Assembly: GCF_036322625.1 (NCBI RefSeq)
Contig: NZ_AP027266.1
Location: 3,289,001-3,353,000, forward strand
DNA from: Roseicyclus marinus
GTDB lineage: Bacteria; Pseudomonadota; Alphaproteobacteria; Rhodobacterales; Rhodobacteraceae
Reading direction: 5' to 3'
DNA: 64,000 bases
Shown here one piece after another: positions 25,813 to 35,637 of the stretch (positions within the stretch are counted from its first letter, which is position 1; each line of letters opens with the position of its first letter). The position numbers and the translations under genes are program-made. The notes under the pieces are model-generated. The model ran no database searches. It was not told the DNA's origin and saw nothing but the letters and a program-made list of their open reading frames with translations.

Positions 25813-26675
25813 AGCTTTTGATCTTTGGCCATGGCTATAGCGCCCGTCACCTGGTGGCGCATCTGGCCCTTGCCCCCGGGGATCTGCGCGTGACCACACG
25901 CAGCGCGGAAAAAGCGGCCAAACTGGCGGCACAGGGTCTGATTGTGCGCCTCTTTCCGGGCAGCGACATGGCCCAGGACCTTGACTGGGCGACCCATGTC
26001 CTGGTCACCGCCGGGCCCGAGGATGCGGGCGATCCGGTGCTTGCCGAAACCCGCGACGCCTTCATCGCTGCGGCCGCGCGGCTGACGTGGGTCGGCTACC
26101 TGTCCACCACCGGCGTCTATGGCGACCATGCGGGTGCTTGGGTGGATGAGACGACGCCCCTGACCGCCTCGACCGCGCGGGGCAAGGCACGCATCGCCGC
26201 CGAGGGGGAATGGCAGGACCTGCACCGCGACCACGGCCTGCCGCTGCACATCTTTCGGCTTGCGGGCATCTACGGCCCCGGGCGCGGCCCCTTCGAAAAG
26301 GTGCGTGACGGCAGCGCGCGACGCATCATCAAGGAGGGGCAGGTGTTTTCCCGCATCCATGTGGAGGATATCGCGCAGGTTCTGGCCGCCTCCATGGCGC
26401 GGCCCGATCCCGGCGCGATCTACAATGTCTGCGATGACGATCCGGCCCCGCCCCAGGATGTGATCGGCCACGCCGCCGAATTGCTGGGCCTGCCGCTGCC
26501 GCCTGCCGTGCCCTTCGATCCGGCGACGCTTTCGCCCATGGCCGCAAGCTTTTACGCCGAATCCAAACGGGTCGATAACAGCCGCATCAAGGAGGATCTG
26601 GGCGTGCGCCTGCGCTATCCCGATTACAGGGCGGGGCTGGCCGCGATGCTGGCGAGCGATCGCGCGAAATCGTGA
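25809..26675 (+). CDS. NAD(P)-dependent epimerase/dehydratase-like SDR (YeeZ type)
   Basis: 288 residues. The N-terminal Rossmann motif is [13 protein letters not shown] (GxGxxA form), and [18 protein letters not shown] and [16 protein letters not shown] follow. The ATG overlaps the queG stop (ATGA). It is an extended-SDR-like protein; the classic YxxxK pair is not clear, which is common in the YeeZ group. The substrate is unknown. Confidence 0.82.
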   Translation: MKLLIFGHGYSARHLVAHLALAPGDLRVTTRSAEKAAKLAAQGLIVRLFPGSDMAQDLDWATHVLVTAGPEDAGDPVLAETRDAFIAAAARLTWVGYLSTTGVYGDHAGAWVDETTPLTASTARGKARIAAEGEWQDLHRDHGLPLHIFRLAGIYGPGRGPFEKVRDGSARRIIKEGQVFSRIHVEDIAQVLAASMARPDPGAIYNVCDDDPAPPQDVIGHAAELLGLPLPPAVPFDPATLSPMAASFYAESKRVDNSRIKEDLGVRLRYPDYRAGLAAMLASDRAKS

Positions 26676-26736
26676 CTACGCAGGGGGCGGTTTCTGGTGT
26701 ATGCGCCGGATCAAAACCCCCTGTTCGAGCAGTTCC

Positions 26737-27243
26737 ATGGCAGCTTACCTGACGCGTCGTTCCACGCTTTCCCTGATGGCGGCCTCCGCCGTTGTCGCGG
26801 GCTGCGAACCGTCGCGTTTCATCACCTATGACGGCCCGGAAGTGACCCGGATCGAGGTGCACAAGGCCGCGCGGCAGATGTATCTTCTGCATCACGAAAC
26901 GGTTCTGGCCGATTACCGGATCGGGCTGGGTTTCGCGCCCACCGGCCACAAGACGACCGAGGGCGACGGCCGCACCCCCGAAGGGCGCTACATCATCGAC
27001 CGCCGCAATCCCAACAGCGCCTATTACCTGTCGATCGGCATCAGCTACCCCAATGCCGAGGATCGCGCGCAGGCCCGCGACCGCGGCGTCAGCCCGGGGG
27101 GCGACATCTTCATCCATGGCACCCCGCGCGAATTCCGCCGCGCCCAGGATTGGACGGCGGGCTGCATCAGCGTGACGAACCGCGAAATGCGCGACATCTA
27201 CGCGATGGTGCGCGACGGCACGGTCATCGACCTTTACGCCTGA
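26737..27243 (+). CDS. L,D-transpeptidase-fold (YkuD) lipoprotein
   Basis: 168 residues from the ATG at 26737; an ATG at 26701 would add 12 residues before the signal. The signal LTRRSTLSLMAASAVVAGC contains an RR pair and a lipobox ending at Cys23. The YkuD domain has HKAARQMYLLH, GDGRTPEGRYIIDRRNPNS and the catalytic block IFIHGTPREFRRAQDWTAGCISVTN read in parts (His, then Gly-Cys nucleophile). Known role: 3-3 crosslinking of peptidoglycan or attachment to it; YafK-like members may instead cut such links. It is probably anchored in the envelope. Confidence 0.87.
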   Translation: MAAYLTRRSTLSLMAASAVVAGCEPSRFITYDGPEVTRIEVHKAARQMYLLHHETVLADYRIGLGFAPTGHKTTEGDGRTPEGRYIIDRRNPNSAYYLSIGISYPNAEDRAQARDRGVSPGGDIFIHGTPREFRRAQDWTAGCISVTNREMRDIYAMVRDGTVIDLYA

Positions 27244-27249
27244 TACGGG

Positions 27250-27816
27250 TCACCCGGCGGGCGCATTGGCAGGGCCACCAAGCCCGCCATCGCCCACGAC
27301 CAGAACCCACCAGATCTTGCCGCTGTCTTCCTGGAAATAGGCGACACCCAGATCGCGCCCGCGCACATCGGTGATGACATCGCGGGTATCGGGCTGCGCC
27401 ATCCAGGCGGCGATGGTCTCAAGCTCCGATTCGTAGGTTTCGGAGATGTTTTCGCCCAGAACCGTGCCACGGTAGCCCGCCGTGCGCGCCCGATCGATGG
27501 GTGACGACCCATCGGATCCGAAATGCCAGGGCCGGTTCTGCAACGCCATGTCCCGGGCATGGGTGGCCGCCGCAGCGGTCAATTCGGCATTCAATTGCAA
27601 GGGCATGGCCCCGGCAGCCGCGCGCAGCGAATTCACGCTGTCGAGCATCCGGAACTGGATTCGCGCCGTATCCGCCGGATCGATCCGGTAGAGCACCGGC
27701 AAGGGGCTGCCATCAGGCCCAAGCGCAACCGAGGCCAGCGGATCGCCGCAGGCGGACAGCGCCACGAACCCGGCACCGGACAACAAAAGAGACCTTCGCG
27801 CAATCATGGTTTCCAT
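27250..27816 (-). CDS. CAP/SCP-superfamily lipoprotein
   Basis: 188 residues from the ATG at 27816; an in-frame ATG at 27807 is also possible. The lipobox in ARRSLLLSGAGFVALSACGDP indicates a lipoprotein. The CAP (cysteine-rich secretory, antigen 5, PR-1) domain shows MLDSVNSLRAAAGAMPLQLNAELTAAAATHARDMA, the GENISE motif and the WMAQPDTRDVITDVRGRDLGVAY region (seen as separate motifs). Bacterial CAP proteins have no agreed enzymatic role. It is convergent with the first YkuD gene, six bases apart, and divergent from the second. Confidence 0.86.
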   Translation of the reverse strand: METMIARRSLLLSGAGFVALSACGDPLASVALGPDGSPLPVLYRIDPADTARIQFRMLDSVNSLRAAAGAMPLQLNAELTAAAATHARDMALQNRPWHFGSDGSSPIDRARTAGYRGTVLGENISETYESELETIAAWMAQPDTRDVITDVRGRDLGVAYFQEDSGKIWWVLVVGDGGLGGPANAPAG

Positions 27817-27991
27817 GGTGTGAAGGAAAACTTTTGCGATTCGGTTTACAACTGCGCGCGCGGCCATTGCGACCGATCCACCACATGCGTTGCCAAATCG
27901 ACGCAAGGCCCGGATCGGATCGTTGGGTTTCGTGGTATCCTTGCGCCCGAGGCAGATCAAAACAGCCCCCGGCGACAAGGAGGCAGGCATC

Positions 27992-28588
27992 ATGAGCGGT
28001 CCGGATCGGCGCGGCATCAGCCGCCGCACGGTTCTTGGTGGCGTGGCCAGCGGCATCGCGGCTCCCGCCTTGGCACAGAACACCCCCGACAGCACGGAAT
28101 TCGAAACAGCTGCGGGCGATGGCGTTCGGCGCAACATTTCCAGCTTTCGGACGCTGGATTGGCGGCCCTATTTCAACGACACGCGCAATGGCGCGATCCT
28201 GGTCGATCTGACCTCGCGGGCGCTGCATTTCTGGAACGAGGATCGCAGCATTTACCGCCTGTATCCCACATCCGTCCCCATGTCCGAGGATCTGACCCGG
28301 CGTGGCCGGACCGAAGTGGTGCGGAAGGTCGAAGGCCCGTCCTGGCGTCCGACCCCGGCGATGCGCGCGCGCAACCCCGAATGGCCCGAATATGTGCCGC
28401 CAGGTCCCGACAATCCGCTGGGAACCCATGCCTTGTACCTCAGTTGGGAATTTTATCGCATTCACGGAACCCATGATACGCGCAAGATCGGACGCCGCTC
28501 ATCCAATGGCTGCGTCGGTCTCTACAATGAACATATTGCTGAACTTTTCAGCCATGCGCGGCTTGGCACCCAAGTGTTGCTAATTTGA
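27992..28588 (+). CDS. L,D-transpeptidase (YkuD domain), Tat-type signal
   Basis: 198 residues from the ATG at 27992, with a strong AAGGAGG nine bases upstream. The N-terminus SRRTVLGGVASGIAAPALAQ is a twin-arginine-like signal. The YkuD catalytic block is HGTHDTRKIGRRSSNGCVGL, with the Cys nucleophile in SNGCVGL. NPLGTHALYLSWEFYRIHG is typical of the ErfK/YbiS group. Known role: forms 3-3 peptidoglycan crosslinks or links proteins to peptidoglycan in the periplasm. Confidence 0.92.
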   Translation: MSGPDRRGISRRTVLGGVASGIAAPALAQNTPDSTEFETAAGDGVRRNISSFRTLDWRPYFNDTRNGAILVDLTSRALHFWNEDRSIYRLYPTSVPMSEDLTRRGRTEVVRKVEGPSWRPTPAMRARNPEWPEYVPPGPDNPLGTHALYLSWEFYRIHGTHDTRKIGRRSSNGCVGLYNEHIAELFSHARLGTQVLLI

Positions 28589-28631
28589 CGACAAGGTGGC
28601 AATGCTACGCTCAGGCCGATTTCCGACGGAT

Positions 28632-28646
28632 TGCAATCGCATTGCA
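28632..28646. promoter_or_regulatory. Palindrome upstream of the 61-residue peptide gene
   Basis: TGCAAT-CGC-ATTGCA is a perfect 6+6 dyad with a 3-base centre. It lies 90 bases before the peptide start in the 147-base gap after the YkuD gene. It could be an operator, but no known factor is assigned. Confidence 0.3.
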
Positions 28647-28735
28647 TTGCTGCTTAAAGAAATCGTACGAGGTACAGTCTTGGGTGCCCTGACCTTGCGC
28701 ATAGTGCGTGAAATGGGCGTATCTTGGAGGATACA

Positions 28736-28921
28736 ATGAAGAAACTCGCTCTCGCAGCTGCTCTGTCGCTCGTTGCCACCGGCGCGATCGCAGGCGGCGT
28801 TGCTCAGCCCGTCATCGAACCCGTTGTCATCGTGGAAGATACCTCTTCCTCGGCTGGCGGCATCCTGGTTCCGGTGCTGGCGCTGATCCTGATCGCAGCA
28901 GCGGTCGCAGCCAACAACTGA
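28736..28921 (+). CDS. Small exported or membrane peptide, 61 residues
   Basis: The start at ATG 28736 has TTGGAGG six bases upstream. The sequence MKKLALAAALSLVATGAIAGG is a cleavable-looking signal peptide. After VIEPVVIVEDTSSSAGG comes a second hydrophobic stretch (ILVPVLALILIAAAVAANN) that ends the protein. The mature form would be about 40 residues with one membrane helix. Peptides of this pattern recur in Rhodobacterales, but I know of no function. Strong SD, own gap upstream and a strong terminator downstream suggest a highly expressed single-gene unit. Confidence 0.75.
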   Translation: MKKLALAAALSLVATGAIAGGVAQPVIEPVVIVEDTSSSAGGILVPVLALILIAAAVAANN

Positions 28922-28947
28922 TACGACGAAAGTCGATTGGTTTCGGA

Positions 28948-28976
28948 AAAGACGGTCCCTTGGGGCCGTCTTTTTC
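28948..28976 (+). terminator. Rho-independent terminator after the small peptide
   Basis: The stem GACGGTCCC / GGGGCCGTC (one G-T pair) with loop TTG is followed by TTTTT (28971-28975), with AAAA before. It is a strong intrinsic terminator 30 bases after the peptide stop; the A run before the stem may also make it work leftward at the end of rlmN. Confidence 0.88.
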
Positions 28977-29021
28977 ATTTCGTACACCACCTTGCGGTGG
29001 CGCGCGTGAAGGGACGACCGG

Positions 29022-30218
<1,197 letters not shown>

Positions 30219-30300
30219 CGGGCAATCCTTCGTGAACTGGGGGCACATATAGGCATCCCCCGCCAGAGGCAAAGCGTTTTGCCCGCGAAGCCCGAAAGGG

Positions 30301-30831
30301 TCAGTTCGCGCAGCGCGTCTCGGCGTCTTCGACGGCGGCGGTAAAGCCCATCAGCGAGAACGTGTCCTGCGTCTGCGTCCCGCGCGAGGATCGCGCCGTC
30401 AGCACCGCATCGGCACCCCGCTTCATCGCGGTGATGATCCGCTGATCATCCTGCGGCGAGGCGGCCCAGGCCATTTCGCCCTCGGTGAACAGTTCGAAGC
30501 TTGCATCCCCGATCTCGACCGTCACGGTCGATCCATCCGCGAAAGGATAACCGCCGGTAAACGACACTTCGCCCAGACGATCCTGACCGGGCCAGAAACT
30601 GACGAACATCAGGATCTCGCCCCGGTTCACCGACACCACGCGCCCGTCGCGGGTATTGACCGTTTCGCGCGGGGTCGAAACGACCCAGCATTGCGTCGGA
30701 TCATCCTCGACGAATACCGACCAATCCGTGGCCGCATTCACGCGATTGGTGGATTCCTCCTGCGCCAAGGCACCGCTTGCGGCGACGCTCAACGCCAGTC
30801 CCGCCAGCACACCGACCAGCCCATGTCTCAT
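30301..30831 (-). CDS. IalB-family (invasion-associated locus B) periplasmic protein
   Basis: 176 residues with signal peptide ([24 protein letters not shown]). [28 protein letters not shown] and the late [35 protein letters not shown] are typical of the IalB domain (seen as separate motifs), with a conserved Cys pair. Known: IalB was first linked to erythrocyte invasion by Bartonella, but family members are widespread in non-pathogenic alphaproteobacteria. It lies upstream of rlmN on the same strand with an 82-base gap, and it is divergent from the asparaginase gene. Confidence 0.85.
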   Translation of the reverse strand: MRHGLVGVLAGLALSVAASGALAQEESTNRVNAATDWSVFVEDDPTQCWVVSTPRETVNTRDGRVVSVNRGEILMFVSFWPGQDRLGEVSFTGGYPFADGSTVTVEIGDASFELFTEGEMAWAASPQDDQRIITAMKRGADAVLTARSSRGTQTQDTFSLMGFTAAVEDAETRCAN

Positions 30832-30992
30832 GTGTTCAGAGCCTCCGCTCTCGTCTGCCTCTGGTCTGCACCCGGTTTTTGATTCAATAAGATTGGGGCG
30901 GCAAACCTTATCCACAGTCAGATTAAAGGAAACTGCCGTTCAGCAAAAGCCCCGGCGGCGGAAAATCGCCGGGATGTGAAAGGGGTGGCATC

Positions 30993-32003
30993 ATGGCCCA
31001 AGCGGCAGAGCGTCTGGTCGAGGTTTGGCGGGGGGATTTTTGCGAAAGCGTGCACCACGGGCATGTCGCGGTCTGGCATGCCGACAGCGGCCTGATCTGG
31101 GGATTGGGCGATGTCGATGGCACGATCCTGCCGCGCTCCTCCTCCAAGATGGTGCAGGCCCTGCCGCTGATCGAAAGCGGTGCGGCCGATGCCCATGGGC
31201 TGACACCCGAGCATCTGGCGCTGGCCTGCGCCTCGCATCAAGGCGCCGCGATCCATACCGACCGGGTCGCGCGCTGGCTGTCCGATCTCGGCCTGTCCGA
31301 GGCCGATCTGCGCTGCGGCGTGCAATGGCCCAGCGATGAACCGGCCCGTGACGATCTGATCTGCACGAAATGCGGCCCCGGCCAGCGGCACAACAATTGC
31401 TCTGGCAAGCATTCGGGCTTTCTGACCCTGACCAAGCACCTGCACGCCGGGCCGGAATACATCGACCCCGATCACCCGGTGCAGCGCGCCGTCCGCGCGG
31501 CATGGGAGGATGTGACCGACGAAACCACCCCCGGCTACGGGATCGACGGCTGTTCCGCCCCGAATTTCGCAAGCTCGCTCAAGGGGTTTGCCCGCGCCCT
31601 TGCGATGTTTGCCGCCGCCCGCGACGGGGCCGATACCCGCCGGAATGCCATGGTCCGCCTGCGCGAGGCGATGATGGCCCATCCCGAACTTGTCGCCGGC
31701 GAAGGCCGCGCCTGCACCAAACTGATGCGCGTCATGGGCCAGCGCGCCGCGATCAAGACCGGGGCCGAGGCGGTCTTCGCCGCCATCATCCCCGAACGGC
31801 GGATCGGCGTCGCGCTCAAGATCAGCGATGGCACCACCCGCGCCTCCGAGGCGGCGATCACGCAGATCCTGTCGGCGCTGGGTGTGCTGGATGCGCAGGA
31901 TCCCGTCGCGCTGACCTACAGGCACGGCCCCATCCGCAACTGGCGCGGCACGGAAACCGGGCACTACCGGCTTACCCCGGCGCTGGCGGATTGGCGGCCA
32001 TAA
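30993..32003 (+). CDS. Class 3 (Rhizobium etli-type) L-asparaginase
   Basis: 336 residues. The residues characteristic of this class are visible: Ser49-x-x-Lys52 in PRSSSKMVQ, Ser81 in CASHQG, and the zinc-site pair Cys136 and Lys139 in NNCSGKHSG, with Cys187 in DGCSAPNF. Known role: hydrolyses asparagine to aspartate and ammonia; the zinc-site class is unrelated to the Escherichia coli enzymes. Its 3' end overlaps the histidine kinase gene by 32 bases, tail to tail. Confidence 0.9.
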   Translation: MAQAAERLVEVWRGDFCESVHHGHVAVWHADSGLIWGLGDVDGTILPRSSSKMVQALPLIESGAADAHGLTPEHLALACASHQGAAIHTDRVARWLSDLGLSEADLRCGVQWPSDEPARDDLICTKCGPGQRHNNCSGKHSGFLTLTKHLHAGPEYIDPDHPVQRAVRAAWEDVTDETTPGYGIDGCSAPNFASSLKGFARALAMFAAARDGADTRRNAMVRLREAMMAHPELVAGEGRACTKLMRVMGQRAAIKTGAEAVFAAIIPERRIGVALKISDGTTRASEAAITQILSALGVLDAQDPVALTYRHGPIRNWRGTETGHYRLTPALADWRP

Positions 32004-33798
32004 GCCCCCTGATCTTGCCCAGCGCCTCGGGCGCATGGGTGCGGATCATCATGTGCAGGTCGGATTTCCGGAGCGGCTTGGTCATGTAGCCATCGATCCC
32101 CGCCGCAAGGATGCGCGCGCGGTCCCCCTCCAGCGCATGGGCGGTCATGGCGATGATCGGCACGGGCAGCAGGCCAAGCCCGGCCTCGATGGCGCGAATC
32201 GCCTGCGCGGCCTCCGTCCCGTCCATCTCGGGCATGGAGATATCGGTAAAGATCAGGTCCGGCACCCTGCGCTTGTAGGCCTCGACACAGAGAAAGCCGT
32301 TTTCCACCAGTTCCAGGTCCAGATCGATTCCCTTGAGCATGCTGCGAAAGACCAGTTGGTTGGTCTTGTTGTCCTCCGCCGCCAGAACCCGCAGCCGCGC
32401 CGGTCTGGGCGGCGGCACCTCCGGGCGGGGCGGCTCCGGCACCTGCGCCGGGTCGATCCCCAGCGGGATCGCAAAGCCAAAGACGGACCCTTTGCCCGGC
32501 TCGGATGTGAGCCAGATCTCGCCCCCCATCAGCGCCACCAGCCTTTGCGTGATGGCAAGACCCAGCCCCGTGCCGTCGAACCGCCGGGTGGCATCCGTCT
32601 CCACCTGGTTGAATTCGCCAAAGATATGGGCCTGCATCTCGGGCGCGATGCCGATCCCCGTATCCTCCACCGTGACGCGGATCGAAACCTTGCCTTGCGG
32701 ATGCGGGGCCTTTGCCGCCCGCACCCGGACCGTGACATGGCCTGCATCGGTGAATTTCACCGAATTGCCGATCAGGTTCGTCAGGATCTGCCGGATGCGC
32801 CCGCGATCCCCGATCAGGCCACCTTGCAGATCGCCGTCATGGTCCAGCCGCAACTCCAGCGCCTTGCCCTCGAGCCCCGGGCGCATCAGCTGGAAAATCT
32901 CGAGGATCGTCTGCCGCAGATCGAACCCTTCGGAGTGCAGCACCAGCTTGCCGGCGTCGATCTTGGAATAATCGAGGATGTCGTTGATGATCACCAACAG
33001 CGCCTCGCCCGAATTGCGGATCGTATCGGCGTAAAGCGCCTGTTCCTCGGTCAGGGCGGTGTCGCGCAGCAATTCGGCCATGGACACGACGCCGTTCATC
33101 GGCGTTCGGATCTCATGGCTCATATTGGCCAGAAAAGCGGATTTCGCCCGCGCGGCGGCCTCGGCGGCATCGCGCGCGCGTTCCAGATCGCGTTCGCGCC
33201 GGATCGTGTCGGTGATGTCGACGGCAAGGCTGACCAGATCCCCCTCGGGCGTGCGCTTGTCGATCAGGCGGATATGGATACCGTTGAACAGGCGGATATC
33301 GACCGGGGGAATGGTCGGCATCTGCCACCGCGCGATCATGCGGGCGATCCACTCCTCCGGGGTGGTATCGCCCAGATCGACCAGCCCCTCCTCGACCGAC
33401 ACGCGCAAGATCGCCTCGTAGCTGGCACCGGGCGCGACATCGGCCACCCCGTCAAAGGCGCGCATCCAGGCCGGATTGGCGATGACCAGCCGCAAATCGC
33501 GGTCGAACATGGCAAAGCCGCCCTCGACCGCGCTCAGCGCATCCCAAAGCCTGCGTTCGGCCACGACGGCCTTTTCGGTGGCCAAAGCCAGCGCCGCCTG
33601 CGCCTGCGTCGACCGCCCCACCAGATCGGCATGCGCGGCGCGCTGTTCGATCACGGTATGGGACAGCGCATGGGCATGTTCCGCCAGCTTGCGATGGGCG
33701 GAATACAATTCCTCCGATCGTTGCGCGAGCAGGCGCTCGGCCTGAAGCCGCCCCCGCCGTTCCCGCGCCAACCGGCTGTCGAATCCCTCGATGCTCAT
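31972..33798 (-). CDS. Hybrid sensor histidine kinase with PAS domain and receiver
   Basis: 608 residues with no membrane helix, so it is probably cytosolic. Order: coiled-coil N-terminus (about 10-80), PAS-like sensor (about 85-200), HisKA with His228 in ANMSHEIRTPMNG, HATPase with N box NLIGNSVKF, G1 DTGIGIAPE, GTGLGLAI, a Pro-rich linker, then a receiver with phospho-acceptor Asp519 in IFTDISMPEMDG and Lys in YMTKPLR. Known role: phosphorelay that usually passes phosphate to an HPt protein; none is adjacent. The signal and target are unknown. Confidence 0.93.
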   Translation of the reverse strand: MSIEGFDSRLARERRGRLQAERLLAQRSEELYSAHRKLAEHAHALSHTVIEQRAAHADLVGRSTQAQAALALATEKAVVAERRLWDALSAVEGGFAMFDRDLRLVIANPAWMRAFDGVADVAPGASYEAILRVSVEEGLVDLGDTTPEEWIARMIARWQMPTIPPVDIRLFNGIHIRLIDKRTPEGDLVSLAVDITDTIRRERDLERARDAAEAAARAKSAFLANMSHEIRTPMNGVVSMAELLRDTALTEEQALYADTIRNSGEALLVIINDILDYSKIDAGKLVLHSEGFDLRQTILEIFQLMRPGLEGKALELRLDHDGDLQGGLIGDRGRIRQILTNLIGNSVKFTDAGHVTVRVRAAKAPHPQGKVSIRVTVEDTGIGIAPEMQAHIFGEFNQVETDATRRFDGTGLGLAITQRLVALMGGEIWLTSEPGKGSVFGFAIPLGIDPAQVPEPPRPEVPPPRPARLRVLAAEDNKTNQLVFRSMLKGIDLDLELVENGFLCVEAYKRRVPDLIFTDISMPEMDGTEAAQAIRAIEAGLGLLPVPIIAMTAHALEGDRARILAAGIDGYMTKPLRKSDLHMMIRTHAPEALGKIRGLMAANPPAPG

Positions 33799-33869
33799 GG
33801 CCGTCCCGCACCGCCCTGCCTGTTGCAGACAGGGTGGCGGGAAGTGCTGAACGATCGGTTAATCCGGCC

Positions 33870-35045
33870 TCAGATCCGTTCGATGGCCAGCGCGATTCCC
33901 TGCCCGCCGCCGATGCACATGGTGATCAGCGCCCGACGGCCCTGGATCCGCTCCAGTTCATGCAGCGCCTTGACCGTGATGATCGCGCCGGTCGCCCCCA
34001 CCGGATGGCCCAGCGCGATGGCCCCGCCATTGGGGTTCACGCGGGCCGGATCAAGCCCAAGACCCTTGTTCACCGCCAGCGCCTGCGCGGCAAAAGCCTC
34101 GTTCGATTCGATCACGTCGAAATCCGTGATCTTCAGGCCCGTCCGCTTGAGCAGGGTTTCGACCGCGGGCACCGGGCCGATCCCCATCACCTCGGGCCGG
34201 ACACCCGCATGGGCATAGCCGATCACGCGGGCGCGCGGGGTCAGGCCCGCCGCCTCCGCCGCATCGCCGCGCGCCAGAACCAGCGCGGCTGCCCCATCGT
34301 TGATCCCGCTCGCATTGCCCGCCGTGACGCTGCCATCCTTCTGAAAGGCCGGGCGCAGCCCCGCCAACGCCTCGAGGCTCGTGGCCTTGGGATGCTCATC
34401 CGTGGCAAAGGCAACCGTCTCGCGCTTGACCTGCACCTCGACCGGCACGATCTGCGACGCAAAGCGCCCCTCGGCAATCGCGCGGGCCGCACGGGTCTGG
34501 CTTTCCAGCGCGAAACCATCCTGATCTGCGCGGCTGATCCCGTGTTCGGCCGCGACGTTTTCCGCCGTCACGCCCATATGCCCGGTGCCAAAGGGGCAAT
34601 GCAGCGCCCCGATCATCATGTCGAGCGCGCGCACATCGCCCATCTTTTGCCCGAACCGCGCGGCGGGCAGGATATGGGGACCGTTCGACATGCTTTCAGC
34701 ACCGCCCGCGAGGCCGAATGCCGCATCGCCCATGGCAAGCGACTGGATGACCGAAACGATGGCCTGCGCGCCCGATCCGCACAGCCGGTTCACGTTCATC
34801 GCAGGCGTGGTGTCGGGAATGCACGCCTCCATCGCAGCGATCCGCGACAGATACATGTCGCGGGGTTCTGTGTTGATCACATGGCCATAGACGACATGGC
34901 CGATCTGCCCACCCTCGACGCCGGCCCGCTCCAGCGCGGCCTTGGCCACGATGGCGCCCAGCCGGGTCGGCGGCACGGCGGCCAGCGATCCACCGAATGT
35001 CCCGATGGCGGTGCGTGCGCCCGACAGGATGACGATCTCGTCCAT
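33870..35045 (-). CDS. Acetyl-CoA acetyltransferase (thiolase)
   Basis: 391 residues. Catalytic Cys89 in NRLCGSGAQA, His347 in GAIALGHPVGATG and Cys377 in TMCIGGGQG. Known role: condensation of two acetyl-CoA to acetoacetyl-CoA, or beta-ketothiolase in degradation; thiolase II and PhaA types cannot be separated here. ATG at 35045 has GGGAGGGG upstream. It lies 25 bases after the MarR gene on the same strand, which suggests regulation by that neighbour. Confidence 0.93.
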   Translation of the reverse strand: MDEIVILSGARTAIGTFGGSLAAVPPTRLGAIVAKAALERAGVEGGQIGHVVYGHVINTEPRDMYLSRIAAMEACIPDTTPAMNVNRLCGSGAQAIVSVIQSLAMGDAAFGLAGGAESMSNGPHILPAARFGQKMGDVRALDMMIGALHCPFGTGHMGVTAENVAAEHGISRADQDGFALESQTRAARAIAEGRFASQIVPVEVQVKRETVAFATDEHPKATSLEALAGLRPAFQKDGSVTAGNASGINDGAAALVLARGDAAEAAGLTPRARVIGYAHAGVRPEVMGIGPVPAVETLLKRTGLKITDFDVIESNEAFAAQALAVNKGLGLDPARVNPNGGAIALGHPVGATGAIITVKALHELERIQGRRALITMCIGGGQGIALAIERI

Positions 35046-35070
35046 GGTCTTTCCCCTCCCTTGTTCGGGC

Positions 35071-35544
35071 CTATTGGCCCTGTCTTTCACCCGATTGGCC
35101 AGCGTGACGCTGCGTTTCCCCCTCGCCCATCAAAAGCTCGAGCGCCGCGACGAACCCCGCCGCCTCCGGCCCCAGCCGCGCGATCAGCTCCGCGTGATAG
35201 GCCTGTGCGGCTTGCGCCAGCTCGGCCATCATCGCGGTCCCCTTGTCGGTCAGGGCCAGAACCACCAGCCGCCGGTCATGCTCGCTGATGCGCTTGGTGA
35301 CGATCCCCGCCTCCTCCAGCCTTGTGGCGGCGCGGCTGACCTTGGACTTGTCCATGTCGACGCGGGCATGGATCTCGCGCACCGACACCTCGGCCTCCTG
35401 GCTCAGATGTGCCATGACGCGCCATTCCGCCCGGCTCAGGCCAAAGCGTTCCTGGTAGACACGGGAAAATTCGCGGCTGAGCCGCCCGGCAGTGACGGCC
35501 ACGCGATAGGGCAAAAAACCGTCCAGAACGAAGGGATCGGGCAT
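35071..35544 (-). CDS. MarR-family regulator upstream of thiolase
   Basis: 157 residues from the ATG at 35544. The winged-helix motif WRVMAHLSQEAEVSVREIHARVDMDKSKVSRAATRLEEAGIV (in parts) and the wing EHDRRLVVLALTDKG are typical. It probably autoregulates and controls the thiolase operon. No ligand is assignable. Confidence 0.87.
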   Translation of the reverse strand: MPDPFVLDGFLPYRVAVTAGRLSREFSRVYQERFGLSRAEWRVMAHLSQEAEVSVREIHARVDMDKSKVSRAATRLEEAGIVTKRISEHDRRLVVLALTDKGTAMMAELAQAAQAYHAELIARLGPEAAGFVAALELLMGEGETQRHAGQSGERQGQ

Positions 35545-35637
35545 CTTCACCCCGCCAGATCGTTGCACATGCACCAAACCATGCGCAAAAGAAGGGCCCG
35601 CCGCAAGCATGCGGCAGGCCCAAGGGGTCGCAGCGGA

